A DNA stretch of 64,000 bases from Trichobilharzia regenti (taxonomy: Eukaryota > Platyhelminthes > Trematoda > Strigeidida > Schistosomatidae): contig OX235262.1 in assembly GCA_944472135.2 (NCBI GenBank), positions 60,856,440 to 60,920,439 of the forward strand. The letters are read 5' to 3'. Below, piece after piece: positions 32,720 through 45,200 of this stretch; positions within the stretch are counted from its first letter, which is position 1; each line of letters starts with the position of its first letter. Both the position numbers and the translations under genes were made by a program. The notes below the pieces were generated by a model. That model was not told the DNA's origin and did no database searches. It saw only the letters and a list, made by a program, of their open reading frames with translations.

Positions 32720-35700
32720 CACGGTTATGCACACTACCTTTAGAATATCGGGAACTGTAATCTTAATAAAGCCCTCAGTGACACATGTTAACCAGCTCTA
32801 ACACATTCCAAAACGTCAGGCTGGTTAAAAGCAGGCCGAATACCATCATATAACACGGCGGAATCAAACGAAGAAAGGCGTCACGGTGGATTGATTCGAT
32901 AAGACCGCCTGTAGAATTCAAGTAAGCTACCAAAAAGATAAAACAAACTTAAAATTAAACTAACCCTCCATGTATTCATATCTTTTAAGCGATTGAAAAT
33001 CTTCCTCTCTTTCTAATTTAATGAAAGATCTCTCCTACTCAGATGGCCCTACAGCATATTTATTCTTTTTTATATGAATTCGGTCTCATTTTGTTAACTT
33101 GCGGATTTCTCAAATTTCCAGTGAAGGGTGTAAGATTTTAATCTTATGGCAGCTCTTTTCCATCGCATATCTGTGCCTGAAAAATCCTACCACGAAGAAG
33201 CCATTTAAAGGTACGGACACCAAGTCTTCTGGGAGTTTGATCCCAACGGTTGGTGTGAAGGGACCAGGATTACACGGCTATGTCATTCGTCCGTAGCTGT
33301 CGTACTACGGCGCTCTGTACTTTGAGATGTTGTGACATTCTAGGAAAGGAAAGCAAAAATAAGTATAGTCCAGAGTCATTCCAAAATATTATATAAATGA
33401 TGATTTCATCTCCCCTCTGACTATTGTAATGTGTTGACGAGACACCCAGTCTTTTTAGTCATTCGCTGTATAGCAGTCCAAACACGTCAAGAAACCCGCA
33501 AGCAGCAGTTCCTCTAACTCTTCACGCTACATATAGCCAAACTTTCAATCGTAGAGTTTATATCACGTGATACAGTTCCATAGGTTTAACCTCAGCAGAG
33601 GTATCGAGAAATTACTCGTAATCCTAGTAATGTTTGCACATTTCACGCTACACACCTCACTGACTTAATGGCTGCAAGTACACGAGAATGCTCCTGCTTT
33701 TCCTACGAAATAACATAAACGTGTCCCTACCTTTTTGTAAAAAAACAATCTATTCTGCTTGTGGCACTTTTTTCATTCATACAGATTATTTTTCACTGCT
33801 TTCCTCATCATAAGTCAAGTTTTTTCAATAAATGTACATGTAACATTTCATCTGTTAAAAGATGTTTTTTTCGATGTTCCTCATTTTTGCGTTTTTTTCT
33901 TACGTTTATTTGTGTACTGATTCCACCGTTATATCGGTTACATTTTTGCGACGAGGTTCTCAGAACTCTGGGTTTCTTTTCCAGGTGTGACATCATTGGA
34001 ACGGAAGCAGACGACCATTGAAGTGCAGTGCATTGACAGACAATAGGCAGTCAACTGGTCGCCATTACACCGATCGGAAGAGCTTTATTAGTGGTGCTGC
34101 CATTAGCTTTTCCGTTCCGGCTGATTTCGTCTAACAGTCCTCACAAACCACCAGGTGAGTATGAGTTGTAGAGGTAAACACTTCCTGAAAATCATTAGCC
34201 TGCAGCATTCATCACTCAGCACTGTATACTGACCTTCATTGTTTCAGCCGACTGGTTAATTTGAAGGTTAGCATTCAAGCATTCACGCCACCTGACGCGC
34301 TGTCGCGTTGCATTTATTCGTTCGTGTACGGTCACCAGCTAGCTAAGCAACTAACATCAGGCTACGATTTCGATCCCGAAATGTATTTCGTATTTCGGAC
34401 GACCAATCTGGTGTTTTAATTTGTCTTCAGTCTAATTAGAACAAATGATATAGCAGTTGAGGAATAAGCAGTTGTGTTGGCTTCAACTTGCTTTGAGCAA
34501 ATGTCAACACCGCTTCATCACCTCGACGGGTTATATGGCGACTGTTATTATGTCATAATTTCTAGCTTATGGGTCCCTTGAACATCTACGAATACAGAGT
34601 CTTCTAGATGAACTCTACTGAGCTAAGAACTTACACAGGAGTAGTGCAGCTCATCTCTCAGTCATGGCTATTTTGCTCCAGTTGATTCTGAGGGATTATT
34701 CACTGCCAGAGTAATATGGCATATTTTTATTTTTAATGGTTTACTTAACTGCCCAAGCATCGTTATCAACTGTGTAAATTTATGTCTTTTGCCTGAGCTT
34801 AATTAATTTTGGCTTTGCTACCGACATACTAATATGTTGTTGAGATAACTTTAAACTATGTAGAACTTTATTTATTGTTAATGTAAAAAACTGGATGCAA
34901 TATTGTAGTAAAATGCTGAGAATTCCATTCTGTATCACAAGTACTGATTTGGAATAGAGCTTATCTTATCTTATCTTAATTACAGCAAAAGAAAACCTCA
35001 AAGGACTAAGGTGCGCGTATGACGAAGGTGACTAGTGCGCATGACAGTACTTTTCGCCACTATAAGTGTGGAAATGTGCACCGAATTTTTTTCCAATAAG
35101 TGCTTTCAGAAACGCCAGCAATGCCTAAACAAGCGTATCTGAGGGTACCTTAGAATGTTTATGGTGATGAAATCGTCAGTCCTAAAACTTGTGAAATCTA
35201 ATTTCTAGTTATTTAAGAGGAGGTCTGAAAGTGCCACTAAGATTCACGTAGGCATACTGGTTACTATATTTCACCCATTGTTATATAAACCTAGTTTTGC
35301 CTAACTCTGCCAGAAACCTTCAAATTACTTACAGGAGTCATCGCGCACTGGCGTGAGCCTTTTGTTTTTCCCTCCATTTAGAATGCTGGATTCCTATTGG
35401 CTAATAATACTTTTAATGCGTTGTCTAATTACTCCATTTTAAATGTATATACATTGAGTTTCTGCATAGCATTTCGACTGTTGTTCGAGACAGCCTAAGC
35501 TCTTTTATCGATGTCCAGGTTTTCTTTCGCCTTTCTTGCCGGTGATGTTGGTTTTGTTATTGACGTGAGGTTAGGACAGATTAGCCAGAGCATTGAGTTA
35601 AAATTCGTCCATAGTCTGCTAATTGCAGCTTCATATATAGCACCTATGTGGTCAGTGAGACCAATCTTTATGTGGCTGAAAAGCCTCTGTCTCAGAAATG

Positions 35701-37830
35701 TTATTTCTACTTCGACAGAGATAAGATAGGCAAGAGTTTCATCGCCTAATCCAATTATAATGAAGGCTTGGATGCCAAATATCACGTTCACAACTATTTG
35801 TATCAAAACGCAGCCAATAGGTTAATGTTCTTTTTTAAGATTTATGCTTTCCAGGAGCTAGTTTCTTGTAACATAGGCCGTAAAATTAGGCGTGTTTCTC
35901 GTCGGATTTCCGAACATCACCCTGCGTGGTAAAGTAAAGGACACGCTAAATCCATTCGCAGCGCTATTCTATCTCATCCTGTGGATACACAACACAACAG
36001 TGATGTTAATCAGGCTTTCAGAGTCATTCACCACATACCAGCAAATCTTAACTTCGCCTTTAGAGTTCGTTTACTAAATATGGCAGAGGCCGTCTGGGTC
36101 CACATTAAGAAGCCTAACTTATTTGTCCAAAGGAAGCCGGTTTAAACACTGTCTTACCTAGGCTAGGTTTCAATGATCCTCAATTCTCCGTAGGAATTTC
36201 CTCAGTTCTATTTGATATTCTGTTTGCTATTGTATCTTTATTATTATTATAATTTATGCATCGTCAGTGAACTGTGATTCTAATGGTCTTACAAATCGAT
36301 ATCATATGAAAAACAATCATATTGTCATTGACTACTGTTCTAGAGTATTCTGTGTATATAAACACATATATTTGTAATTGTAGAGCCAGAAAAGAAAATT
36401 ATCGAAAAGGATATTCTTCGCCAAATTATTTTGTTTTATAAATGTCTGAATAAATATTTTTCCTACAACCTATTTTGTTGTGCGATGTTATGCCATGGTT
36501 ATAATCACTACCACTCAGTCCTGATCCACATTATTCTTATAAATGTCATCGCTAGTAGTGCTTACGGGGTACAGATTTTAAAATTTCCATATATGCTAAT
36601 GTATGGTTTGATAATGAAGTCTCTAATAAAGGTCCCTTCACCACGTCGTTTGTCATTTTTCTATCTCAGTGAGAATTCTTCCGGTTTTCACACTGGCCGG
36701 CCACGCTCACCTGAATTATCAGGTTTATTGGGCAGACCACTGAGACTTGAGGACAAAACAGTCAACCAGTCTTATATAAACCTGGCCAAGCTACACGGAT
36801 AGATCAACAACACGTCAACCAACCACTATTGCGGGCTGCCGTCCAACACTGTTACGTGTAAGCATGTGAAGAAGCACGATAGCATCGCCCTAGGAGAATG
36901 TATGAGGACAGTCCTCTGTAGTCACTAGATAGATTAAGTGCAAGTCCCCAGTAACACAGGCTGGTCACGGGTTTCATTCAGAACTCCACCTCCGGAAATT
37001 ATCAAGGTGCATAAACTCCGGTGCTTCTAAACATAAGGCCGGCGATGATAAACTTGGCAACACGAATGATTTTTAATGGTCCGAAACTAGTGCTGTCGAA
37101 AATCAAAATTTCGTTGTATGGACCGTCATTAGTACACCACTTAGAACATATGCAAGCTGCAGTCTCGCGAACTTACGCCTATACGGTCGGTAACCAGATG
37201 GGCGCAGTACGTTTCTTGATCATTCGCTAAAGTCCACCTCACATACTTCAAGGTAGAAGGTGAATAACGCCCGCTTACTTGTTAACCCGCAGTATGTTGA
37301 ATTTTACATCGCGTATTTACTCTTATAGTCTGCGAATAAACACTATTTTATTATACCGTTCAATCAGCGACCCCATACAAACCATGGTTAACCCTGTCTG
37401 TCTATCCAGCCTTATGGTAATGGGAATTCCCTCGAGGCGCATTTTAGATCCTTACATGCAATTAAATGCAATCATTTTGTCAGTCAGCGAAGTCAACCAG
37501 CCAAACCAATAGTTGCCTAGAGAGTAACGAGATCGCCAAAGGCACTTAAAGCATACTTAGAGTCATGAACCATAAGTTTAATGTAACCGGCCATCTCTCT
37601 GGCTTAATCAGCCCGAAAGCAGCTGCAAACGTCTTTGAGTCAGTTAAGGCCGAATAAAGGGGAATGTGGTCACTATAAGAACTGTAAAGCGCCATGATAT
37701 GAACCATCATATTGACTCAACCAGAGATATGTTCACACATGAATATAACAGCTTTACAAAAGATTATGCACTTGACCAATATTTATTGCCGAATCTAGTG
37801 TCTTAAAACCACGCCTTGGATAGAATTCAG
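32720..37830. other. About 5.1 kb without a recognised gene
   Basis: AT-rich sequence. A TTATC/TCTTA-type tail near 34960-34980 hints at the end of a retroposon. The minus frame at 35495-35806 (103 codons) and plus frame at 36431-36802 (123 codons) carry no motif I recognise and look like chance or old repeat frames. Confidence 0.45.
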
Positions 37831-37833
37831 CCA

Positions 37834-38193
37834 ACTCTCAGTAACTGTCAATGTCCAGCTCTTACTACGCTGGACCTCACGCCGTTCCTTGAAGACTTTC
37901 AGAAACACTTAGCAATAGCCAACACGAAAAAACCAGAACACAGATTGGCGACTCGAGAATCCTTTATTCTTATGCCAATATGTAACCAACAATAAGGTTA
38001 TCATACACAAGTTGTAAGAATAAATGTTATAACAATAAATCACGATAATACTTCTGATAGTTGTCGATCTTCCACTAAACAGCGAACGATGAGACGATGG
38101 CTGATGGATGGTTTACTCCTACAAAAAATATGGGGGAGTTGGGTTTGAGCGAACAACCATGAATTGATCGTTCAATCTTCAGCTACACTGACA
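37834..38193 (-). repeat. Divergent BEL-type LTR
   Basis: It aligns along its length with the minus-strand LTRs at 40991 and 47354 (shared CCAGCTCT, TTTCAGAAAC, AATAAATCA, ATGAGACGATG and AATTGATCGTTCAATCTTCA) but with many changes. The lower side is followed by the complement of TGGCTGA, the putative primer-binding site, so it looks like the 5' LTR of a decayed element whose body is no longer readable. Confidence 0.65.
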
Positions 38194-38899
38194 ATAGAAT
38201 TGGAGCAGTTTTAGAGAGGACTAGGCAGGAACTGTCCAAGATATAAAACTAATCTCATTCAATGCGGAATCTGCAACAGATCCTGTAGTTCCATTCGTGA
38301 CGTCAGTGTAACAGTTTAAAGCACTATCACTCGTTACTAATTCTCTAAAGTAAACCTCAGTTAAAGCTGCAATTCATACAGTGCCTTATTCTGAATATGT
38401 TTCGTTAGGCAAAACAACTGGTCTAACTCCTTGAAGATCTGAGATACCATTGATTAATCAACTGCTCAGTATTCAAAACTTTCGCAAATGATTTTCATCG
38501 TTTGTAACTATCGATGTAAGGGATGAACATTAAAGTTGTTATTTACGTTTCACAGAAAGGTCAGCAAACAGACCGTAACCCGGAGGGTGGGTATATTGAC
38601 TGTCGAACTATTTGAGAAAAAGTTGCTGTAATCGTCTGCGATGTCTTAACTGGCCACTAGAATTTGAGGCGATGAGCACGGACGTCTTTGATGAAACTAT
38701 GAAAACTGCTTACTCCTGATTGAGTATACAGCAATATTCACTGCAAACGAATACTAAGGGTGATGTGGAGAAGAAGAGGATTGTCGTAAGACAAGATTTG
38801 GAATGTGACACAAAAAGTGGAATTCTTTAAGCTCATTTTCCAGGTGCGATCTGACAACACGCTATGCTGAACCCTTACTTCTTACTTTCTACAAGTAAC

Positions 38900-39596
38900 C
38901 TATTGTTAGTCGAAAAGTCAAAGACCGAGTTCGATTACTGATATCAGTGTGTTCGGACTCATTATCTCCAGTGGAGGCTAGATAAATGTGGTACTATGCA
39001 GGTGTGATGTTGGCAGTTATGGTCACTGGGAGGAGAATAACGGTCAATGAACAGCTGAATTAGTTAGCGAATTATTCTTTCTAATCGTGACTCATATGTG
39101 AAAGCAGATGGAACGGGGGTGGACTCACCAAAATATCAACGGGTGAGTCAGTGATCTACTACGGTCACACAGAAGATAACCACACGCACATCGAGGGCGT
39201 GGCTATCATTATGTCACCAACAGAAACGAAGGCGCTGATACAATGGGAAATGATCTCGCCCAGGATAATAACCGCCAGATTCAACTCCAAAGGAAGGAAA
39301 GTGTCAGTTATACAATGCTACGCACCTACAAAAAACGCAGACCTCGAAAAGAAGTAAGAATTCTACAGACAACTACAGGCAAAAATGGACAACACACCAG
39401 CTGGTGATATTAAAATACTAATGGGAAACATGAACGTCAGATTGGAACCAGACAACACAAGAAGGGAACACATCATGGGTACAGAAGCTCCAGGAGAAAT
39501 AAATGAAAATGGGGAATTCTCCGCCGACTTCTGCGCCTTCAACGAACTAGTGATTGGCGGCAGCATATAAAAACGCTAAGATATCCACAAGGCTAC
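38900..39596 (+). pseudogene. RTE endonuclease relic
   Basis: Frames at 39151-39357 and 39385-39570 read HIEGVAIIMSPTETKALIQW, VSVIQCYAPT, IKILMGNMNVRLEPDN and NGEFSADFCAFNELVIGGS. These match the apurinic-type endonuclease of RTE elements (GVALMLS, VIQCYAPT, ILMGDLNAKVG..N, NGERF...C....LVIGGT). The catalytic GDLN has become GNMN. Ends where the next element starts. Confidence 0.75.
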
Positions 39597-40990
39597 ATGA
39601 GTGTCATCAACAATGATATACCCACAGGCCCAATTAAATTTGATAAGTTCTTAGGCACAGTGAATATACTTAGCTGGAAACAAACTGTCACTACTCCCAC
39701 AAGAGGTAATAACGTACTAGACTTAATCTTCTGCCACAATATAAGCCCCCTTTCAACGCTAGTAGGTTCTGAGTTTCCAGGGAGCGACCACAAAACAGTG
39801 ATATGTGCACTGCCACTTCCGCTGAGTATCAATGCATCTCATACCTCCACTTCACAACAAGTAATATATAGAAACTATGGTAAGGCAAACTGGGCCTTAG
39901 TAGAATCGATGCTAAGATCCCCCGAATGGGATGAATACTTCACTACTGATGACCTATCGAGAGCCCTAACCATCTTCTACCATAACCCAAACGCATGCTT
40001 AGATGCTGTCATTCCACTCCAAACACTAAAGGTTTCCCCACACAGAAAGTCATTCATAAAACCAAAGGATCGTACGAAACTGAAGAGACTCTCAACAAGT
40101 TACTTCAAACACCACGACTTTGGCACTCTACGTCTAATACTTGAAACCATTAGCTCCATCTCACAAGCTGGAGATTTCCCTATGAGAAAGGAAGAACGCA
40201 TCACAGTAGCCAGTCCTGCTAGAGTGTATGCACTCACAGAAATCTTAAGGAAGCGAATGAATCGCAAAATCACAGCATTTCTCTCCTCATAGATAAAGGT
40301 AGGCTATGCACTAACTCTGCAGACATATGTGAACTATTCAACAAAACGTTTGCAGGTAACTACCTTAAGCCATCAGTCCAGCTACTCGATATACACCCTA
40401 TTACTAATATGGCACAAACTCCATCTTCACTTACACCAAACCAAATTAGCACTGTTGAATTCACTTAGGCTAATATTAACCGAACTATAAGAACCCTCAG
40501 AAGTTCAAAAGGTTTCGGTACCGACGGTATATCATCCTACTTCTATAAATATGGTGGCCCTGACATTCCTCTACTGCTGCTTAAAATATTCACAATGTCC
40601 CTAGAAACCCAAACTTACCCTGACATATGGAAGACAACATTCATTATGCCCAAACACAAATCGGGCTCGAAAACTGACGCCAGTAACTACCGGCCGATCA
40701 ATATCACACCTATAGCATCTACAATTATGGAGAGACTAGTCAAAGATAACTTAATCAAACACATGCTAAGCTGCAATATTATAAGTCCGAACCAACATGG
40801 ATTCCTGAAATCCAGATCATGTTTAACATGTCACCTAGACTTCCTCAATTTTGTAACCAGTAGTCGTGACAGACGGCAACTAGTACTTGTCATCTACTTT
40901 GACATTTCTAAAGCATTTGACCGTGTTGACCATTTACTGCTAACAAATAAGCTGAACTCCTTAGGAATATGTGACCCATTTGTCAATCAC
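39597..40990 (+). pseudogene. CR1/jockey-like element, 5' part of pol
   Basis: 5'-truncated element. 39597-40292 is open and starts inside the endonuclease end (VTTPTRGNNVLDLIFCHN, then GSDHKTVIC). After stops comes 40595-40990, RT fingers and palm: YPDIWKTTFIMPKHKSGSKT, SNYRPINITPI, HGFLKSRSCLTC and VIYFDISKAFDRVDH (with the first catalytic Asp). The frame is then cut by the BEL element at codon ...CDPFVN and resumes at 47700. Dead by stops and insertion. Confidence 0.85.
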
Positions 40991-41337
40991 GTCTCATAAA
41001 CCGTTAATGCCCAGCTCTCGCTACGCTCGGGCCCACGCTGTTCCTCGAAGATTTCAGAAACGCTTAGTTATAACGGACGAAAAACCAAAACACTGATCTG
41101 CCGCTTGCTATTTCTTTATTGTTACACCAACATATAAAAAAAATAAGCGAACTAAGGTCTGAAAACAAATATTACAATAATAAATCATTGTATTACTTCT
41201 GACGATGTTTCACTCTTCTTTCTGAACAGCGACCGATGAGACGATGACTGTCGTATTGATGCCTCCGCGAAAATTGGGGAAGTTGATTTTGAGCAAACAA
41301 CCAAGAATTGATCGTTCAATCTTCAACTCCATTGACA
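40991..41337 (-). repeat. 3' LTR of the BEL/Pao element
   Basis: Complement starts TGTCAATGGAG at 41337 and ends ATGAGAC(GT) at about 40990. Above it lies the complement of GCCGGGGAG, the purine tract. Confidence 0.85.
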
Positions 41338-42290
41338 CTCCCCGGCAAAATACGGATCCAACCCTTTTTTCCTTCACGACCAATGCACGTTGACTTGGAT
41401 GCCATTGCGAGAACCTGGGTCACACGGACAGAGCTGAAATGGAAAACAAACAGAAAAGCCAACACACCACAAGCATACTCACAGCACAATCTCACACATC
41501 AATGACGACCTGCGCCTCCAGTTAAAAGCATCCTATTGCAACACAATCGCCACTTGCTAGAATGACTCTTGCAGAATGCAATGTGACCATAGCACCACCT
41601 CACGATACTCTACGCACATCCTCTTATCTACTCACTACCAATTACCACTGAAATCGCTTGTCACTCATTCTGCCTCAGTTCTAGTAGCGGTGACGCATGC
41701 GAGCCTCAGTCGTTTACACTCTTTCTCCCCGGCGTGTCGGACCGCAGCTAACAATTATCTCCGTGTGCATTTCATTCTCAGCAATAGCCTAGCCTCCCCG
41801 GCGTATACGACCCATCTGCTGTCCTTAACATCAATCAATTCATTCATGGATGTAGAAGACTCGAAACAACTTCAGAAGTAATCACGACGAAAATTTTAAC
41901 AAAATTATGCAATAAAAACAAGGTACGAAAACAACGAGTAAACACAATGAATCCAAAAAACACCAATTGATATGACACACCACACGTATATACAAACAGT
42001 ACACACAAACTCGCAGATCATGTCTTGATGGAATTCCTTTGAAGAATTGCAGGACTTACACCAGTACGCCTACAAACCTTCACAGGTTGACGATTGTAAG
42101 TTGTGGAATGTCCGGACACAAACAGAATTACCAACAGCTAGATGACAGATGATATCAATTCAGTATATACAATATGAACATATGTACAAAATCACACACC
42201 GAGCACATTAGACTGCTCATTGATGCGCTACCCTTTGAAGAATTGTAGGACTTACAGCAGTACGCCTACAACCCTTCTCAGGTTGACGCT
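41338..42290 (-). mobile_element. 3' UTR of the BEL/Pao element
   Basis: Shares the sequence of the short element's 3' UTR. It has only two hairpin copies (about 42028-42085 and 42233-42290), with the GTCCGGAC palindrome between. The hairpin nearer the LTR has the stem TTGTAGG/CCTGCAA, keeping pairing through a wobble. The antisense strand is open at 41308-41505 and 41576-41881. Confidence 0.75.
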
Positions 42291-45200
42291 CTAGGTTGGA
42301 AAATCATCTATTGTTTCATCCTCCGACTCTCTACTCTCAGCACCTTCCAGGAGACACAGTTTTCTGATATCTCGCACCAACATGCCACAACTAGTTCTCA
42401 CCTCAACCGTCCTCACCAATCCATCACCACTACAGATCAGCCTTACTACCACTCCCAAAGGCCACCTACCTGTGGCACATTTATCTGCTACTAATACTAT
42501 GTCACCAACCTTTAAGTTTCGGCACAACTTTTTCCACTTGTCCCTGGTCTGCAATGTTAGAACATACTCCTTTAACCATCTTTTCCAAAATATATCTTTC
42601 ATGTGCCTGGCTTGTTTCCATCTTTTAATCGTAGGTATTCCTTCCCCGCTTGCGTCCTCTATGCCAGGGTTGCCTCTCAATAACAATAATTTATTTGGGG
42701 TTAACACATCAAAATCCTTGACGTCGTCCCTCACAGGTGATAACGGCCGGTCATTTAATATTCGTTCAGCTTCACAAAAAAATGTCTCCAGCGTTTCGTC
42801 ATTCAAACTCTGGTTTTTAATTATGGAGCTTAAAATACGCTTGATAATTCCTATAAGTCTTTCCCATAGCCCACCTCTATGGCTGGCATGTGGTGGATTG
42901 AAGTGCCACTCGATGTTCCTTTTCAGTAACTCTTCCTGAACTCTCGTTTGAGGACCTTCGAAGTATTCTTTAAGCTCGGCGTGACAGCCAACAAAATTAG
43001 TCCCTCTGTCGCTGAACATCATCTTCGGTACACCCCGGCGATTTATAAATCTATGTAATGCTAGCACGAATGAATCAGTAGTTAGCGTATGAACCATCTC
43101 AATATGCACAGCTCTCATTTTCAAACAGGTGAATAAACAGCCATATCTTTTACATAGGGTTCTGCCTCTCTTCACTACAAAAGGTCCGAACAAATCCACC
43201 CCAACGTACTCAAATGGATAATTCCCTTCAGAAGCTTGCCACGCTGGCAGTGGTGCCATTATCTGCTGTACTGGACGAGCATTTCGGAGTTTACATTCCA
43301 TGCACTTATCAATTATTTTACGGACAGCAGTACCTCCCTTCACTATCCAGAACTTACATCGAATACTTGATAGTACTTGCGAAGTACCCAAATGACCTTC
43401 AAGAACATGGTAGTGTCTTATAATGAGATCAGTGACTGGATGGTAGCAAGGTAATAAAGCCGGATGACGGGTCTCATATGACGATTCTAACATTTGTAGA
43501 CGTCCACCAACTCTAGCGATCCCTTCGGAAACTATCGGAGATAATCTATCTAACCGCACCTTGAAATCTGCGAAATCGGGACTATCCTCCTTGGTAATCT
43601 CACCCCACGCTTCCCACTGAGCAGCCCTCAAAATCGTTAACTCTGCATTTCTAATATCTTCGACTCTCAAAGGCCCCACATTCATATTTTCGTATCCCGC
43701 AAGATGCATGACCTTTAAATACGTAACATATCGTGTCAACCACGCAACCGCTTTCAGTAGTTTGTACCAAGAAGAATAATATTTAAAAAGTGGATGTAAA
43801 CCTGAATGTCTTTCTTGAGTAGATGTTAAACTGACACTTGTCTTCAACTCCAAGGCACACTCGTTTATCGGTGGTTCATCTTCTCTACGAGGCCACATAC
43901 TATCAGCCCTTAGCAAGAACTCTGGACCTTTCCACCACTTATTTTTAACAACATTCATATCAATAACTCCTCGCGATGCTAGATCAGCTGGATTTTTTCC
44001 AGACGGTACGTACCTCCACTGCTCAACAGTTGTTAGTTCACGAATTTGAGATACTCTGTTAGCTACAAAACATGCATATCTTGCTGACTCGTTGCGTATA
44101 TAATATATCACAGACATCGAATCAGTCCAAAACGTTACGGGATGCTTGGGGTAATCCAACTCTTTACACACTGTTGTGAATAACTGCGCAGCTAGTAAGG
44201 CGGCATTAAGTTCTAATCTCGGAATCGAAACCGTCTTTAGAGGTGCAACTCTGGATTTACCCATCACCAGGCTAACATCTATATCATTCATTAAGGTGGT
44301 TCTGATGTATACGGCTGCACCAAATCCAACCTCAGAGGCATCAGAAAAAACATGGAAGTCAATTATATCATGATTTCTCGACGGCTTAAGTGGACGTGAG
44401 ACGGAATGTAGATTCAGCATTCTTAAACTGTTAACCCACCCCTTCCACTCTTCTCTCTGCCTCTCACTTAATGGTTCATCCCACTGTAACCCTTTCCTGC
44501 ATGTCTCTTGAAATAACCTCCTAGCCGGAAGTAGATAAGGTGCTACTAATCCAAGTGGGTCAAACACGGACGACAACACAGAGAGCACACCTCTCCGAGT
44601 AACTGGCTTATCAATATCACCAACACTAAATCCAAAGGTATCAGAGTTCACATCCCATCGCATACCTAATGTGCGTTCAACTGGTAGAGTATCAACAGGC
44701 AAATCTCGTACGGTAGGTGCTCTGTCTTCTGGATCTATATGCTTCAAAACGTCTAGGCTGTTCGAGACCCACTTAGTTAGACGAAAGCCGGCCTTAGCTA
44801 ACACTTCAGTGATGCTTGTTGCAAATCTAACTGCAGACTTATCATCATCGAAGGAGGCTAAACAATCATCCACGTAGAAGCAACAATCTATGACGTCCAG
44901 CAAATCATTAGAACCAAATGTGGACACTGCCTTTCGTAGAGCAAAATTAGCACAAAATGGGGAGGATGTGGCACCAAATGGATGCACTGTCATCCTATAT
45001 TCTGACACCTTACCACAAGGACCGTCATCAAACCACAAAAACCTCAAGTGATCTCTGTCACTCTCTGGCACCTTCACCTGAAGGAACATTTCCTCAATAT
45101 CCGCCGCGACAGCAACTGTAAACTTTCTGAATCTCAATAGCAGTCCCACTAATGAGCTCACGCAATCTGGGCCACTATACAGATTATCATTTAAAGAGAC

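Noticed and set aside
32328..32801. Several overlapping frames rich in Gly-Lys-Val or Phe-Pro
   Set aside because: All come from the CCCAC-type minisatellite inside the MITE-like element.
35495..35806. 103-codon minus-strand frame
   Set aside because: No family recognised, no clear splice sites or conserved motif, and overlapping frames are open on the other strand.
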